A stretch of DNA of 64,000 bases from Streptomyces sp. NRRL WC-3618 (GTDB lineage: Bacteria > Actinomycetota > Actinomycetes > Streptomycetales > Streptomycetaceae). The position numbers and the translations under genes were made by a program. The notes under the pieces are model-generated. The model had not been told where the DNA came from. It saw only the letters and a list, made by a program, of their open reading frames with translations, and did no database searches. This document shows, one piece after another, positions 27,168-35,993 of this stretch. Positions within the stretch are counted from its first letter, which is position 1, and each line of letters begins with the position of its first letter. Location: positions 1 through 64,000 of the forward strand of contig NZ_LGDW01000118.1 in the NCBI RefSeq assembly GCF_001280005.1. The letters run 5' to 3'.

Positions 27168-28004
27168 TCACACCGGCGGCCAGGGGATCGACGGCCACTC
27201 CCCGCTGGGCTCCGGATGCCGTCCGGACGACAGCAACGCGTCCACTCGTACCCGCGTGGCCTCGAGCTCGTCGCCGGTGACCAGCTCCGCCAGCCGCACG
27301 GCCAGCGCCCCGCCCTGGGCCAGCGCGCTCTTCAGCCCGGTCAGCACCTCGACCGCCTCCGGCGTCAGCGGCTCACCGGCCCACCCCCACAACAATGTCC
27401 GCAACTTGTTCTCGGCGTTGAAGGTGACCCCGTGGTCGATCCCGTACAGCCGCCCCTGGTCACCCGGCAGCAGATGCCCGCCCTTGCGGTCCGCGTTGTT
27501 GATCACGGCGTCCAGCACGGCGAGGCGCCGCAGCCGCTCGTCGTCGGCGTGCACGAGCAGTGCCGTCTTCCCCTCGCCCACCTCGGCGAAGGCGATGGCC
27601 TTCCACCCGGGCCCGGGTTCCTCACTGTCGACCAGGGCGAGCAGCCCGTCGCCGTCGTCCGCGACCGCGTCGATCCACAGCTGGCACATCCCCTCGCCGT
27701 ACGGCCCCTCGCGCAGCACGGTCGGCGGTACGAGCCCCCAGCCGGTCGCCTCGGAGACCTCGTACGCCGCCACCTCGCGCTCGGCGAGGGTGCCGTCGGG
27801 GAAGTCCCACAGGGGCCGCTCACCGGCCACGGGTTTGTAGACGCAGGCGGCCTCCTGCCCCTCGTAGGAGACCGTGCAGTACAGCGCGGCGTTCGACGCC
27901 TCCTGGATGCGCCCGCGTACCGTCAGTTCGCCCTTGGCGAGCAGTTCGGCGGGCGTGCGGGTGGTCGTCACGCTCCGCGGCGGTATCCGTTCTGGCGCGG
28001 ACAT
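27168..28004 (-). CDS. SCO1664-family protein, phosphatidylinositol-kinase-like fold
   Basis: 278 residues of a conserved actinobacterial family distantly related to PI3/4-kinases. It contains EASNAALYCTVSYEGQEAACVYKPVAGERPLWDFP as a lysine-containing nucleotide loop, and VLDAVINNADRKGGHLL with GIDHGVTFN as catalytic- and metal-loop-like segments. ATG 28004 follows GGAAGGA. Its 5' end overlaps the DUF3090 gene by 37 bases, so expression is coupled. The biochemical role is unknown. The neighbourhood with mshC is conserved in mycobacteria and Streptomyces. Confidence 0.8.
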   Translation of the reverse strand: MSAPERIPPRSVTTTRTPAELLAKGELTVRGRIQEASNAALYCTVSYEGQEAACVYKPVAGERPLWDFPDGTLAEREVAAYEVSEATGWGLVPPTVLREGPYGEGMCQLWIDAVADDGDGLLALVDSEEPGPGWKAIAFAEVGEGKTALLVHADDERLRRLAVLDAVINNADRKGGHLLPGDQGRLYGIDHGVTFNAENKLRTLLWGWAGEPLTPEAVEVLTGLKSALAQGGALAVRLAELVTGDELEATRVRVDALLSSGRHPEPSGEWPSIPWPPV

Positions 28005-28558
28005 ACGTGTCCTTCCGGGTCGAGCGGGAGGCTGCACAGCGGGCAGGGCGGCCGGCCGGCGTTGACGACGTCGAGGGCGCGTTTGGCGAACGCGCGGGCC
28101 TGTGCGCCGGTGAGCCGGACGCGCAGCATCGGGGGGCCGTTCTCCTCGTCCTGGAGGAGGCGTTCCTCGGCCTCGACGAGGTCCTCCTCGGAGTCGGCGT
28201 CCAGCTCCACCAGGGCCTGCGCCTCGACGATCATGCGCTGCTCGTCGCCGTCCCAGGCGAGCGCCATGGTGCCGACGCGGAACTCCTCCTCGACGGGGCT
28301 GTCGAGGGGGCGGGTGTCGGACACCTCGGTGGGGGCCACCGCCGGGACCGGGGCGTTGCCCCCGCTACGGCGTACGACCTCGTCGAGCAGTTCGTCCATG
28401 CGTTCGGCGAGCGCGGCGACCTGGGTCTTCTCCAGGGCCACGCTGGTCACCCGGGGGCCGGCGGTTGCCTGGAGGAAGAACGTACGGCGCCCGGGCAGCC
28501 CGACCGTACCGGCCACGAAGCGGTCCGGGGGATCGTAGAGGAACACCTGACGGGACAC
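27968..28558 (-). CDS. DUF3090 family protein
   Basis: 196 residues. It starts SRQVFLYDPPDRFVAGTVGLPGRRTFFLQA and ends with a CPLCSLPLDPEGHVCPRQNGYR module, whose paired CxxC/HxC motif looks like a small zinc site. The middle is acidic. The start is GTG at 28556-28558. It overlaps the SCO1664-like gene and follows the phosphatase gene in the same direction. Function is unknown. The family is confined to actinobacteria and nearly always lies beside the kinase-like gene. Confidence 0.85.
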   Translation of the reverse strand: MSRQVFLYDPPDRFVAGTVGLPGRRTFFLQATAGPRVTSVALEKTQVAALAERMDELLDEVVRRSGGNAPVPAVAPTEVSDTRPLDSPVEEEFRVGTMALAWDGDEQRMIVEAQALVELDADSEEDLVEAEERLLQDEENGPPMLRVRLTGAQARAFAKRALDVVNAGRPPCPLCSLPLDPEGHVCPRQNGYRRGA

Positions 28559-28648
28559 GTCCTGTCTCCATTGGATCGAATGATGGATCGACTGATTTTC
28601 GGCATCGGCGGCGCTGCCGCGACCGCTTCACCCTACTGCTGCCGACGA

Positions 28649-29335
28649 TCACGGTGCGCCCGCACCGCCCCCGACCGCGGCGTCCTCGCCCGGGGGTTCC
28701 TCGCGCGGCGCCAGGACGGCGAAATCACCGGTGTCCCCGAGGCGAACGAGAAATGGCCTGAGACGGGTGTAACGGATCGCCGTGATGGAACACGGATCGA
28801 CGGCCACCCGCTGAAAGAGGTCGAGATGAAGCCCGAGCGCGTCCGCGACAAGGGACTTGATGACGTCGCCGTGCGAGCACATGAGGTAGACGGCGTCGGC
28901 GCCGTGATCGGCCTCCACGCGCGCGTTCCACTCACGTACGGCCTCGGCCGCGCGCGTCTGCATGGCCCGCATGGACTCGCCACCGGGGAAGGCGGCGGCG
29001 GACGGGTGTGCCTGGACGATCTGCATCAGGGGCTCGTCCATCAGCTCGGCGAGCTTGCGCCCGGACCAGTCGCCGTAGTCGCACTCCGAGATGCGCTCCT
29101 CGGTGTGCGCACGCAGTTCCGGCCGGGCTTCGAGGAGCGGCCGGATCGTCTCCTGGCAGCGCTCGAGGGGGCTGGTGACGACTTCGGAGATCGGCAGTTC
29201 GGCGAGCCGTCCGGGCAGCGCGGCGGCCTGCGCGGCGCCCCGCTCGTCGAGGGCGATGCCGGGTGTGCGGCCGGCGAGCACACCAGAGGTGTTGGCGGTG
29301 GACCGTCCGTGCCGGACGAGGATCAGCGTGGGCAT
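28649..29335 (-). CDS. Histidine phosphatase family protein (phosphoglycerate-mutase-like)
   Basis: 228 residues. The N-terminal RHG motif ILVRHGRSTANTSG carries the catalytic His9, with ECDYGDWSGRK and MCSHGDVIKS (second His) following. It hydrolyses a phosphate ester; the substrate is unknown. ATG 29333-29335 starts the family-typical MPTLILVRHG. It is divergent from corA with a 69-base shared promoter region. The C-terminus ends in a Gly/Ala-rich tail. Confidence 0.85.
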   Translation of the reverse strand: MPTLILVRHGRSTANTSGVLAGRTPGIALDERGAAQAAALPGRLAELPISEVVTSPLERCQETIRPLLEARPELRAHTEERISECDYGDWSGRKLAELMDEPLMQIVQAHPSAAAFPGGESMRAMQTRAAEAVREWNARVEADHGADAVYLMCSHGDVIKSLVADALGLHLDLFQRVAVDPCSITAIRYTRLRPFLVRLGDTGDFAVLAPREEPPGEDAAVGGGAGAP

Positions 29336-29404
29336 GCGGCCCAGGGTAGGCGCAGGGCCCCCGGTGGCAGGGGGGGGATGCGTTTCCGGGCGAACGGCGG
29401 GAGA

Positions 29405-30418
29405 ATGCGCACCGTGATCGTCGACTGCGCCATCTACCGCGACGGGCGCCGCACGGACGGCCCGGCGGACTTCTCCGAGGCCCTCGACGAGTGCCGTGTG
29501 GACGGGGCCGGTCACGCGTTCGTCTGGGTCGGGCTGTACGAGCCCACGGAGGGCGAGTTCGATCAGGTCACGGAGGAGTTCGGGCTGCACCCGCTGGCTG
29601 TCGAGGACGCGCTCAACGCGCATCAGCGGCCGAAGCTGGAGGTGTACGACGACTCGCTGTTCATGGTGCTCAAGCCGGTCGGGTACGAGCCGAAGTCCGA
29701 CGTCGTCTCCTCCGGCGAGATCATGGTCTTCATCGGCGACTCCTTCGTGGTGACCGTGCGACACGGCGAGGAGGCGCCTCTGGCCGCCGTACGGCAGCGG
29801 CTGGAGGCGGAGCCGGAGATGCTGCGGCACGGCCCCACGGCGGTGCTCTACACGATCGCCGACGCCGTCGTCGACCACTATGTGGAGGTTGCGGACGAGC
29901 TGGGCACCGACCTGGAGGAGCTGGAGACGGAGGTGTTCTCGCCGGCCGACGGCGGCTCGCGTCACACGGCGTCCCGGATCTACACCTTCAAGCGGCAGAT
30001 CCTGGAGTTCCGCCGCGCCACGGGCCCGCTGGCCGCGCCGCTGGGCAGGCTCGCGGGCACCGGTCTCTTCGGCACGCGCGTGCCCTTCGTCCACGAGAAG
30101 GCCGAGCCCTTCTTCCGGGACGTGAGCGACCACCTCACGCGCGTGAACGAGTCCGTGGAGGGCCTGGACCGCCTGGTCTCCGATGTGCTGTCGGCGCACC
30201 TCGCGCAGATGAGTGTCCGGCAGAACGACGACATGCGGAAGATCTCCGCGTTCGCCGCCATGGCCGCGTTCCCCACGATGGTCGCCGGGATCTACGGCAT
30301 GAACTTCCGGCACATGCCGGAACTGCGCTGGATCTGGTCGTACCCGGCGCTGCTCGTGGCGATGGTCCTGGTGGAGGTCCTGCTGTACCGGATGTTCAAG
30401 CGCCGGGGCTGGCTGTAG
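29405..30418 (+). CDS. corA: CorA-family magnesium/divalent cation transporter
   Basis: 337 residues. A large cytoplasmic N-domain is followed by two C-terminal membrane helices. The signature GIYGMNFRHMPE (GMN loop) near residue 297 forms the pore entrance. The C-terminus is basic (YRMFKRRGWL). The ATG at 29405 has GGGAG too close. GTG 29414 (VIVDCAIYRDG) is about ten bases from that site and may be the true start. It is divergent from the phosphatase gene and convergent with the ferritin-like gene, 14 bases apart. Confidence 0.88.
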   Translation: MRTVIVDCAIYRDGRRTDGPADFSEALDECRVDGAGHAFVWVGLYEPTEGEFDQVTEEFGLHPLAVEDALNAHQRPKLEVYDDSLFMVLKPVGYEPKSDVVSSGEIMVFIGDSFVVTVRHGEEAPLAAVRQRLEAEPEMLRHGPTAVLYTIADAVVDHYVEVADELGTDLEELETEVFSPADGGSRHTASRIYTFKRQILEFRRATGPLAAPLGRLAGTGLFGTRVPFVHEKAEPFFRDVSDHLTRVNESVEGLDRLVSDVLSAHLAQMSVRQNDDMRKISAFAAMAAFPTMVAGIYGMNFRHMPELRWIWSYPALLVAMVLVEVLLYRMFKRRGWL

Positions 30419-30432
30419 GGCCGACGCCGCCC

Positions 30433-31221
30433 TCAGGCGAACTCGGGTGCCGTGGTCACCGGGCCGCTCAGCGCGTCGCGGCGCTCGGGCATCCGCAGCG
30501 AGACCATGCGGCGCCAGCCGAGGGCGCGCTCGTAGACGTACACCGCGTGGATGGCCGCCGCGAGCACGGCCGCCTTGGAGCGCGGCCAGCCCAGGACGCG
30601 TCCCATGTGGGCCATGACCGCGAGGCTGACGTCCCGGTAGACGCGGATCTCGGCGAGCGCGCACGCGCGCAGGGTCCGCTGGATGGTGCGGCCGTGGCCG
30701 GCGGCGGCGAAGCGCAGGAGTTCCTCGTGGCAGTAGGCGAGGTGGTTGTCCTCGTCGTCGGAGATCATCCGCACCGCGCGGCCGAGGTCGGGATGGTCGC
30801 CGAAGTACCTGCGCAGCAGCTCCATCTGCTCGGAGGCGCGCTGCTCGGTCACGCGGCTGTGGGCGAGGTAGGTGACGACGTCCCGCACGGTCAGCGGTTC
30901 GTCGCCTCTGAGCTTGTCGTGCGCGAGACCGATGCCCTGCCGCTCCAGGAGCATCGTGTAGTCGGTGTCGGCCGGGACGTCGACGGGGTGCAGGCCGCGC
31001 TTCTTCATGAGGGCCCTGAAGATCCGCCCGTGCTTGTCCTCGTCCGCGCCGTGGCGGGTGATCCTGGGGGCGAGCGCGCGTTCGCTCGCCGGGACGAGCG
31101 CGGCGATACGGGCGTTCTCCCAGCCGCCCTGGGATTCACCGCTGGCCGCGATGGAGCAGAAGAGACGGAAGGAGTCGTCGTTGTCGAGGATCTCCTGGAA
31201 CAGACTCCTGGCCGAAAGCAT
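30433..31221 (-). CDS. Ferritin-like domain protein
   Basis: 262 residues, helical, with paired E..ExxH-type metal motifs (ITRHGADEDKHGRIF; MISDDEDNHLAYCHEELL). It resembles bacterial ferritin-like di-iron proteins annotated only by domain in Streptomyces. The start MLSARSLFQEILDNDDSF at 31221 is preferred over an upstream extension of 39 residues lacking domain character. GAGAGG lies upstream. No pathway is indicated by neighbours. Confidence 0.75.
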   Translation of the reverse strand: MLSARSLFQEILDNDDSFRLFCSIAASGESQGGWENARIAALVPASERALAPRITRHGADEDKHGRIFRALMKKRGLHPVDVPADTDYTMLLERQGIGLAHDKLRGDEPLTVRDVVTYLAHSRVTEQRASEQMELLRRYFGDHPDLGRAVRMISDDEDNHLAYCHEELLRFAAAGHGRTIQRTLRACALAEIRVYRDVSLAVMAHMGRVLGWPRSKAAVLAAAIHAVYVYERALGWRRMVSLRMPERRDALSGPVTTAPEFA

Positions 31222-31467
31222 CAGGGCACCTCTCGCCGATCTGCGGGGCTTCGCGAAGAACGAGTCAAGTGCGAGGCCGGAGGTGCCGCAACACAGGAGG
31301 CGGGCGACTGCGCCGAACGGATGGCCGGCAGGGGGCACGGCGGGACGTCAGTACGAGGGCTCGGAGGGCGTAACCGCCGGGGCCGCGGCGCGTTGTGCTC
31401 CGTGACGGCCGTGGCGGGGTGGACCCCCGAGCCCCCACCACGGCCGCGGAACTTTCCCCCTTGCCGC
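31222..31467. other. Intergenic region between two minus-strand genes
   Basis: About 245 bases with no supported gene. Near 31410-31460 there is a C-rich stretch containing CCACGGCCGTGGCGG-like short repeats, possibly termination sequence for the F420 oxidoreductase gene. Confidence 0.4.
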
Positions 31468-32523
31468 CTACGCGAGTCCGGCGCGCTCCAGGGCGTCGGT
31501 GCCCGCCCGGAGCGAGGCGATCCGCTCGTCGAGGGTGAGGCCGGCCGGGGCGAGGGTGAGCGTGGTGACACCGGCTGCCGCGTAGGCCCGCATCCGGTCG
31601 GCGATCCGGTCCACCGAGCCGAGCAGCGTGGTCTGGTCGATCAGGTCGTGCGGAATGGCGGCCGCGGCGCCCGCCTTGTCGCCGGACAGGTACTTGTCCT
31701 GGATCTCGGCGGCCTCCTTCTCGTAGCCCATGCGCTGGGCGAGCTGGTTGTAGAAGTTCTGCTTACGGCTGCCCATGCCGCCCACGTACAGGGCGGTGTA
31801 CGGCCGGAAGGTGTCGGCGAGCTTCGCCACGTCCTTGTCGTCGCCGACGGCGAGCGGCAGCGTGGGACAGACGTCGAACCCTTCCAGGGTCTTGCCGGCC
31901 TTCTCGCGGCCCGCACGCAGGTACTGGACGGCGGTGTCCTCGAGGTGCGCGGCGGACGGGAAGATCAGCAGCGCGCCGTCGGCGATCTCGCCGGTCTGTT
32001 CGAGGTTCTTGGGGCCGATCGCGGCGATGTAGAGCGGGATGTGCTCGCGCTCGGGGTGCACGGTCAGCTTGAGAGGCTTGCCCGGGCCGCCGGGCAGCGG
32101 CAGCGTCCAGTGCTCACCCTCGTGGGACAGCCGCTCACGGCTCATCGCCTTGCGGACGATCTCCACGTACTCGCGGGTGCGGGCCAGCGGCTTGTCGAAC
32201 TTGACGCCGTACCAGCCCTCGGAGACCTGCGGCCCGGAGACGCCGAGGCCCAGCCGGAACCGGCCGCCGGAGAGCGAGTCGAGGGTGGCGGCGGTCATCG
32301 CGGTCATCGCGGGCTGACGGGCCGGAATCTGGAAGATGGCCGAGCCGACGTCGATGCGCTCGGTGTGGGCGGCGACCCAGGTGAGCACGGTGGCCGCGTC
32401 CGACCCGTAGGCCTCGGCCGCCCAGCAGACGGCGTATCCGAGGCGGTCCGCCTCCTGCGCGACGGCCAGATTGTCGCCGTCCATTCCGGCACCCCAGTAG
32501 CCGAGGTTGATCCCGAGCTGCAT
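31468..32523 (-). CDS. LLM-class F420-dependent oxidoreductase
   Basis: 351 residues of the luciferase-like monooxygenase superfamily, the branch that uses coenzyme F420. The N-terminus is MQLGINLGYWGAGMDGDNLAVAQEADRLGY. The middle carries GGRFRLGLGVSGPQVSEGWYGVKFDKP, a hallmark of F420 members (non-prolyl cis-peptide region). The ATG at 32521-32523 leads the gene. The substrate is unknown. Flanks give no pathway context. Confidence 0.88.
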   Translation of the reverse strand: MQLGINLGYWGAGMDGDNLAVAQEADRLGYAVCWAAEAYGSDAATVLTWVAAHTERIDVGSAIFQIPARQPAMTAMTAATLDSLSGGRFRLGLGVSGPQVSEGWYGVKFDKPLARTREYVEIVRKAMSRERLSHEGEHWTLPLPGGPGKPLKLTVHPEREHIPLYIAAIGPKNLEQTGEIADGALLIFPSAAHLEDTAVQYLRAGREKAGKTLEGFDVCPTLPLAVGDDKDVAKLADTFRPYTALYVGGMGSRKQNFYNQLAQRMGYEKEAAEIQDKYLSGDKAGAAAAIPHDLIDQTTLLGSVDRIADRMRAYAAAGVTTLTLAPAGLTLDERIASLRAGTDALERAGLA

Positions 32524-32678
32524 GGCCGATTCCCCTTACCGATCAGTAACGTCCCTTGTGCGACCGACCCTAGCGCGTAGGTGGGGAGGTGGCGGTGGGG
32601 CGTACGTCTCCTCGGCCCGGGAAACCGTTGTCCACAGGCAACCCACTGGGTCAGTTATGGCCAGTAATCTCGGCGTTC

Positions 32679-33662
32679 ATGGAGCAGAGGCATCTCGGCC
32701 GTACCGGCCTGCGCGTGTCCCGGATCGGGCTCGGCACCCTGACCTGGGGTCGGGACACCGACGAGCACGACGCCGCGGACCAGTTGAAGACGTTCTGGGA
32801 AGCGGGCGGAACCCTCGTCGACACCGCGGACGTGTACGGCGACGGAGAGGCCGAGTACCTGCTCGGGCAGCTCATGGAAGGGCTCGTCCCGCGCCGTGAC
32901 CTGGTCATCTCGACCAAGGCGGGCAGCGTCCCCGACCCCGACCGCCGTGTCGACGGCTCCCGCGGTCATCTCCTCGCCGCTCTCGACGCCTCCCTCGCCC
33001 GCCTCGGCACGGAGTACGTCGACGTCTGGCACATCCACGCCTACGACCCCGACACCCCCCTGGAGGAGACACTCCAGGCCCTGGACCTCGCCGTCAGCAG
33101 CGGACGCGCCCGATACGCCGGCGTCTCCAACTTCTGCGGCTGGCAGCTCGCCAAGGCCGCGACCTGGCAGCTCGCGGCACCGGGCATACGTACGCGGCTG
33201 TCCAGCACGCAGCTGGAGTACTCACTGCTCCAGCGCGGCATCGAACGCGAGGTCCTGCCCGCCGCCCTCGACCTGGGCATCGGGCTCCTGCCCTCCTCGC
33301 CGCTCGGACGCGGCGTCCTCACGGGCAAGTACCGCAACGCGACCCCTGCGGACTCCCGGGGCGCCTCGGAACACCTCGCGCCCTTCGTCGCGCCGTATCT
33401 CGACGACACGGCGAGCCGCATCGTGGACGCGGTACAGACCGCGGCGGACGGACTGGCGGTGACGCCGTTGCAGGTGGCGCTCGCCTGGATCCGTGACCGG
33501 CCGGGCGTGGCCGCCCCCATCGTCGGCGCGCGCAACGCGCAGCAGCTGACGGCCGCGTTGTCAGTGGAGACCCTTAGTCTTCCTGACGAGATCTGCCGGG
33601 CGCTCGACGACGTGTCAGCGCCTGTGCACCGCTATCCCGATCACGACTGGAGCACGCTGTGA
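32679..33662 (+). CDS. Aldo/keto reductase
   Basis: 327 residues, TIM-barrel NADPH-dependent carbonyl reductase. The catalytic tetrad is visible in TLVDTADVYGDGEAEYLLG (Asp, Tyr), VISTKAGS (Lys) and VWHIHAYD (His). GVSNFCGWQLAKA and VAAPIVGARNAQQL are nucleotide-site motifs. ATG 32679 (MEQRHLGRTGLRVSRIGLG) fits the family. An extension to 32589 does not. The stop overlaps the RecD-like gene start by four bases (GTGA), so the two are translationally coupled. Confidence 0.92.
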   Translation: MEQRHLGRTGLRVSRIGLGTLTWGRDTDEHDAADQLKTFWEAGGTLVDTADVYGDGEAEYLLGQLMEGLVPRRDLVISTKAGSVPDPDRRVDGSRGHLLAALDASLARLGTEYVDVWHIHAYDPDTPLEETLQALDLAVSSGRARYAGVSNFCGWQLAKAATWQLAAPGIRTRLSSTQLEYSLLQRGIEREVLPAALDLGIGLLPSSPLGRGVLTGKYRNATPADSRGASEHLAPFVAPYLDDTASRIVDAVQTAADGLAVTPLQVALAWIRDRPGVAAPIVGARNAQQLTAALSVETLSLPDEICRALDDVSAPVHRYPDHDWSTL

Positions 33663-35902
33663 GCACGGAGCCCGACACCACGGAGGAAGCCGAGCCGGGC
33701 ACCCCGGGCGCCGCCGAGGAGGCCGCCCAGGACGCGGCGGACGATGCGTCGGCCGAGGAAGCCGGGACCGGTGAAAGCGCCGAGACCGTCGCCGGTGACG
33801 CCAAGCAGCCGTCCGAGGCGGAGGCCGAGCTGGCCGCGCAGCGGGAACTCCGGGAGCGGATCGAGCGGCGCAAAGCCGAGAAGCAGGGGCCGATCGCGAG
33901 CGGCACCAAGTTGAGCGGCACGGCCGCCGACCTGATGGCGGCCGTCCGGGCCGTGGAAAGCGGGGAGAAGCCCGCGGCGGCCATCGCCTTCCGCGCACCG
34001 GCGCCGGACGCCAGGACCACGACCGGCGCCCCTGCCACGCGCCCCGCGGCCGCCCCCTCCCCTTCCGCATCGCCCGCTCCCGTACGGCAGCCCCAGCCCG
34101 CCGCGCCCGTCGCCGCGCCGCCGGAAGCCGTCGAGGCCGTGCGGGGCGTGCTGGCCGAAGGGGGCGCACCGGACACGCTCGCGCCGCAGGTCGTCTCGGC
34201 CCTTGGCGACGGCGCGGACGGGCAACTGCGCGCCGATCCCTGGCAGTTGCTCCGGGTCGCCGGGGTGCGGCCCGAGCAGGCCGACGGGTTCGCGCGGGCC
34301 CTGCTCGGCGCCGAGTGCGCCCCGGACGACGAGCGGCGGGGCCGGGCGGTCACCTTGTGGCTGCTGGAGCAGGCGGCCCTGGCCGGACACACCGTCCTGG
34401 ACGCCGCCGCGCTCACCGCCGCGCTCACCCAGCGCGGGGTGCCCGATCCGGACACCGCCGTCCAGAGCACGGTCGCGGAGGGCGAGGCCCTGGAGTTCCA
34501 GGACGCGATCGAGGAAGCCGCCGGGCAGGCCGCTGCGGACAGAGAGGCGGACGGAGAGGACGACGAGGCCGAAGAGGCCCAGGAACGTCCCGTACGTGTG
34601 CTCATCGGGCTGGAGCGGTACGCGCTGGCCGAGGAGAGCCTCGCCGACGGGCTGGCCCGGATCGTCAACTCGCTGCCCAAGGAGGCGCCCGAGGACTGGG
34701 AGTCGTCGGCCGGGTCCTCGGGGCGCGGTTCCGCGGCCGAGTTGATCCGTGCCGTCGCGGGACACGGGCTCGTGCTGCACACCGGCGGTGACGCGGCGCG
34801 CGCCGAACCGGCCGCCCTCGTGGCCGCGGCCCGTTCGCTGGGCCTGCGGGTCTGCGCGGCGGCCCACACTCCCGTCGGCCGCCGCCGCTTCGCGGCCCTT
34901 CTCGCACCCGAGACCCACTCCGGTACGGACCCGGACCCGGAGTCGGAGTCCGTCGTCACCGTCGCCGGGCTGCTGGCCGGCACCGAAGGGCCCGGGCGGG
35001 ACGCCGACGGGGCGTTCCTGCTCGATCTGCTGGTCGTGCTGGACGCGCCGCAGCTCGACGTGGAGAGCGCGGCGATGGTCGTGGAGTCACTGCCGGACGG
35101 GGCCAGACTGCTGCTGAGCGGTGATCCGGCTGTCCTGTGGTCGGCCGGGCCGGGGCGGGTCTTCGCCGACCTGGTCGCCGCGCGCACCTGCCCGCACGTC
35201 GTCTCGCGCACGCCCGACCCCGGCCCGATCGGCGAACTCGTCTCGGGTGTCTCCGTCGGCGAGCTCACCCAGGTCGAGGCGCCCGGCAAGGAGGTCGTGA
35301 TCGTCCCCGTGCGGGACGCGGGCGAGGCGGTGCACCGCACCGTGCAGCTCGTCGCGGACTCGGTGCCCAGGGCCCTCGGGGTACCGGCCGAGCAGACCCA
35401 GGTGATCACACCGGGGCACGGCGGCGCGGCCGGCACCCGGGCGCTGAATTCCGCGCTCAAGGAGCGGCTGAACCCCGGCCCGGGCCGCTTCGGCGGCTTC
35501 GACCCGGGCGACCGGATCGCGTACTCCCCCGCGCCGGGGCGCACGGTGCCGGGGCAGGTCGTCAAGGCCGACGCGGAGGGGCTGCACCTGGAGTGCGGCG
35601 GCGTCCCCGTCGTCGTACCGAAGGAGCGGGTCGAGCTGAGCGTGCGGCACGGGTGGGCGCTCACCGCGCACCAGGCGGTCGGGCTGCACTGGCCGGCCGC
35701 CGTGGTGGTGCTGCCCGGGGACACGGCTTCGTCGCTGACCCGGCCCTGGGTCTACACGGCCTTCGGCCGCGCGGAGCGGCATCTGTCCGTCGTGCACGGC
35801 GTGGACCAGGCGCTGGCCCGCGCGGTCGCGGAGGTCCCGGCGAAGGCCCGTACGACGCGGCTGCCGGGCCTGTTCAGAGCCCAGGTGCCGCCGGCTGTCT
35901 GA
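33659..35902 (+). CDS. RecD2-like helicase-fold protein with degenerate ATPase motifs
   Basis: 747 residues. Residues 1-150 are disordered, rich in Ala, Glu and Pro. Helix-hairpin-helix-like repeats follow (DPWQLLRVAGVRPEQADGFA). The C-terminal half tracks RecD2 helicases but lacks catalytic residues. The Walker A position near residue 372 reads VLHTGGDAARAE with no GKT/S. Walker B near 457 reads VVLDAPQLD instead of DEAS. The motif V region is GWALTAHQAVGLHWP and motif VI is YTAFGRAERHLSVVHG. It probably binds DNA without unwinding it. The GTG start overlaps the aldo/keto reductase stop. A strong hairpin follows. Confidence 0.75.
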   Translation: MSTEPDTTEEAEPGTPGAAEEAAQDAADDASAEEAGTGESAETVAGDAKQPSEAEAELAAQRELRERIERRKAEKQGPIASGTKLSGTAADLMAAVRAVESGEKPAAAIAFRAPAPDARTTTGAPATRPAAAPSPSASPAPVRQPQPAAPVAAPPEAVEAVRGVLAEGGAPDTLAPQVVSALGDGADGQLRADPWQLLRVAGVRPEQADGFARALLGAECAPDDERRGRAVTLWLLEQAALAGHTVLDAAALTAALTQRGVPDPDTAVQSTVAEGEALEFQDAIEEAAGQAAADREADGEDDEAEEAQERPVRVLIGLERYALAEESLADGLARIVNSLPKEAPEDWESSAGSSGRGSAAELIRAVAGHGLVLHTGGDAARAEPAALVAAARSLGLRVCAAAHTPVGRRRFAALLAPETHSGTDPDPESESVVTVAGLLAGTEGPGRDADGAFLLDLLVVLDAPQLDVESAAMVVESLPDGARLLLSGDPAVLWSAGPGRVFADLVAARTCPHVVSRTPDPGPIGELVSGVSVGELTQVEAPGKEVVIVPVRDAGEAVHRTVQLVADSVPRALGVPAEQTQVITPGHGGAAGTRALNSALKERLNPGPGRFGGFDPGDRIAYSPAPGRTVPGQVVKADAEGLHLECGGVPVVVPKERVELSVRHGWALTAHQAVGLHWPAAVVVLPGDTASSLTRPWVYTAFGRAERHLSVVHGVDQALARAVAEVPAKARTTRLPGLFRAQVPPAV

Positions 35903-35931
35903 GCGAGGCAGGCCGAACCGGGACGAACGGA

Positions 35932-35972
35932 AGCGGCGGTCAGGGGAAGCTCTGCCTCCCCTGACCGCCGCT
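35932..35972. terminator. Perfect 16-bp hairpin after the RecD2-like gene
   Basis: AGCGGCGGTCAGGGGA (35932-35947) pairs with TCCCCTGACCGCCGCT (35957-35972), loop AGCTCTGCC. Genes converge on it. Confidence 0.88.
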
Positions 35973-35993
35973 GCCGAGGCAACCAATCGCCGG

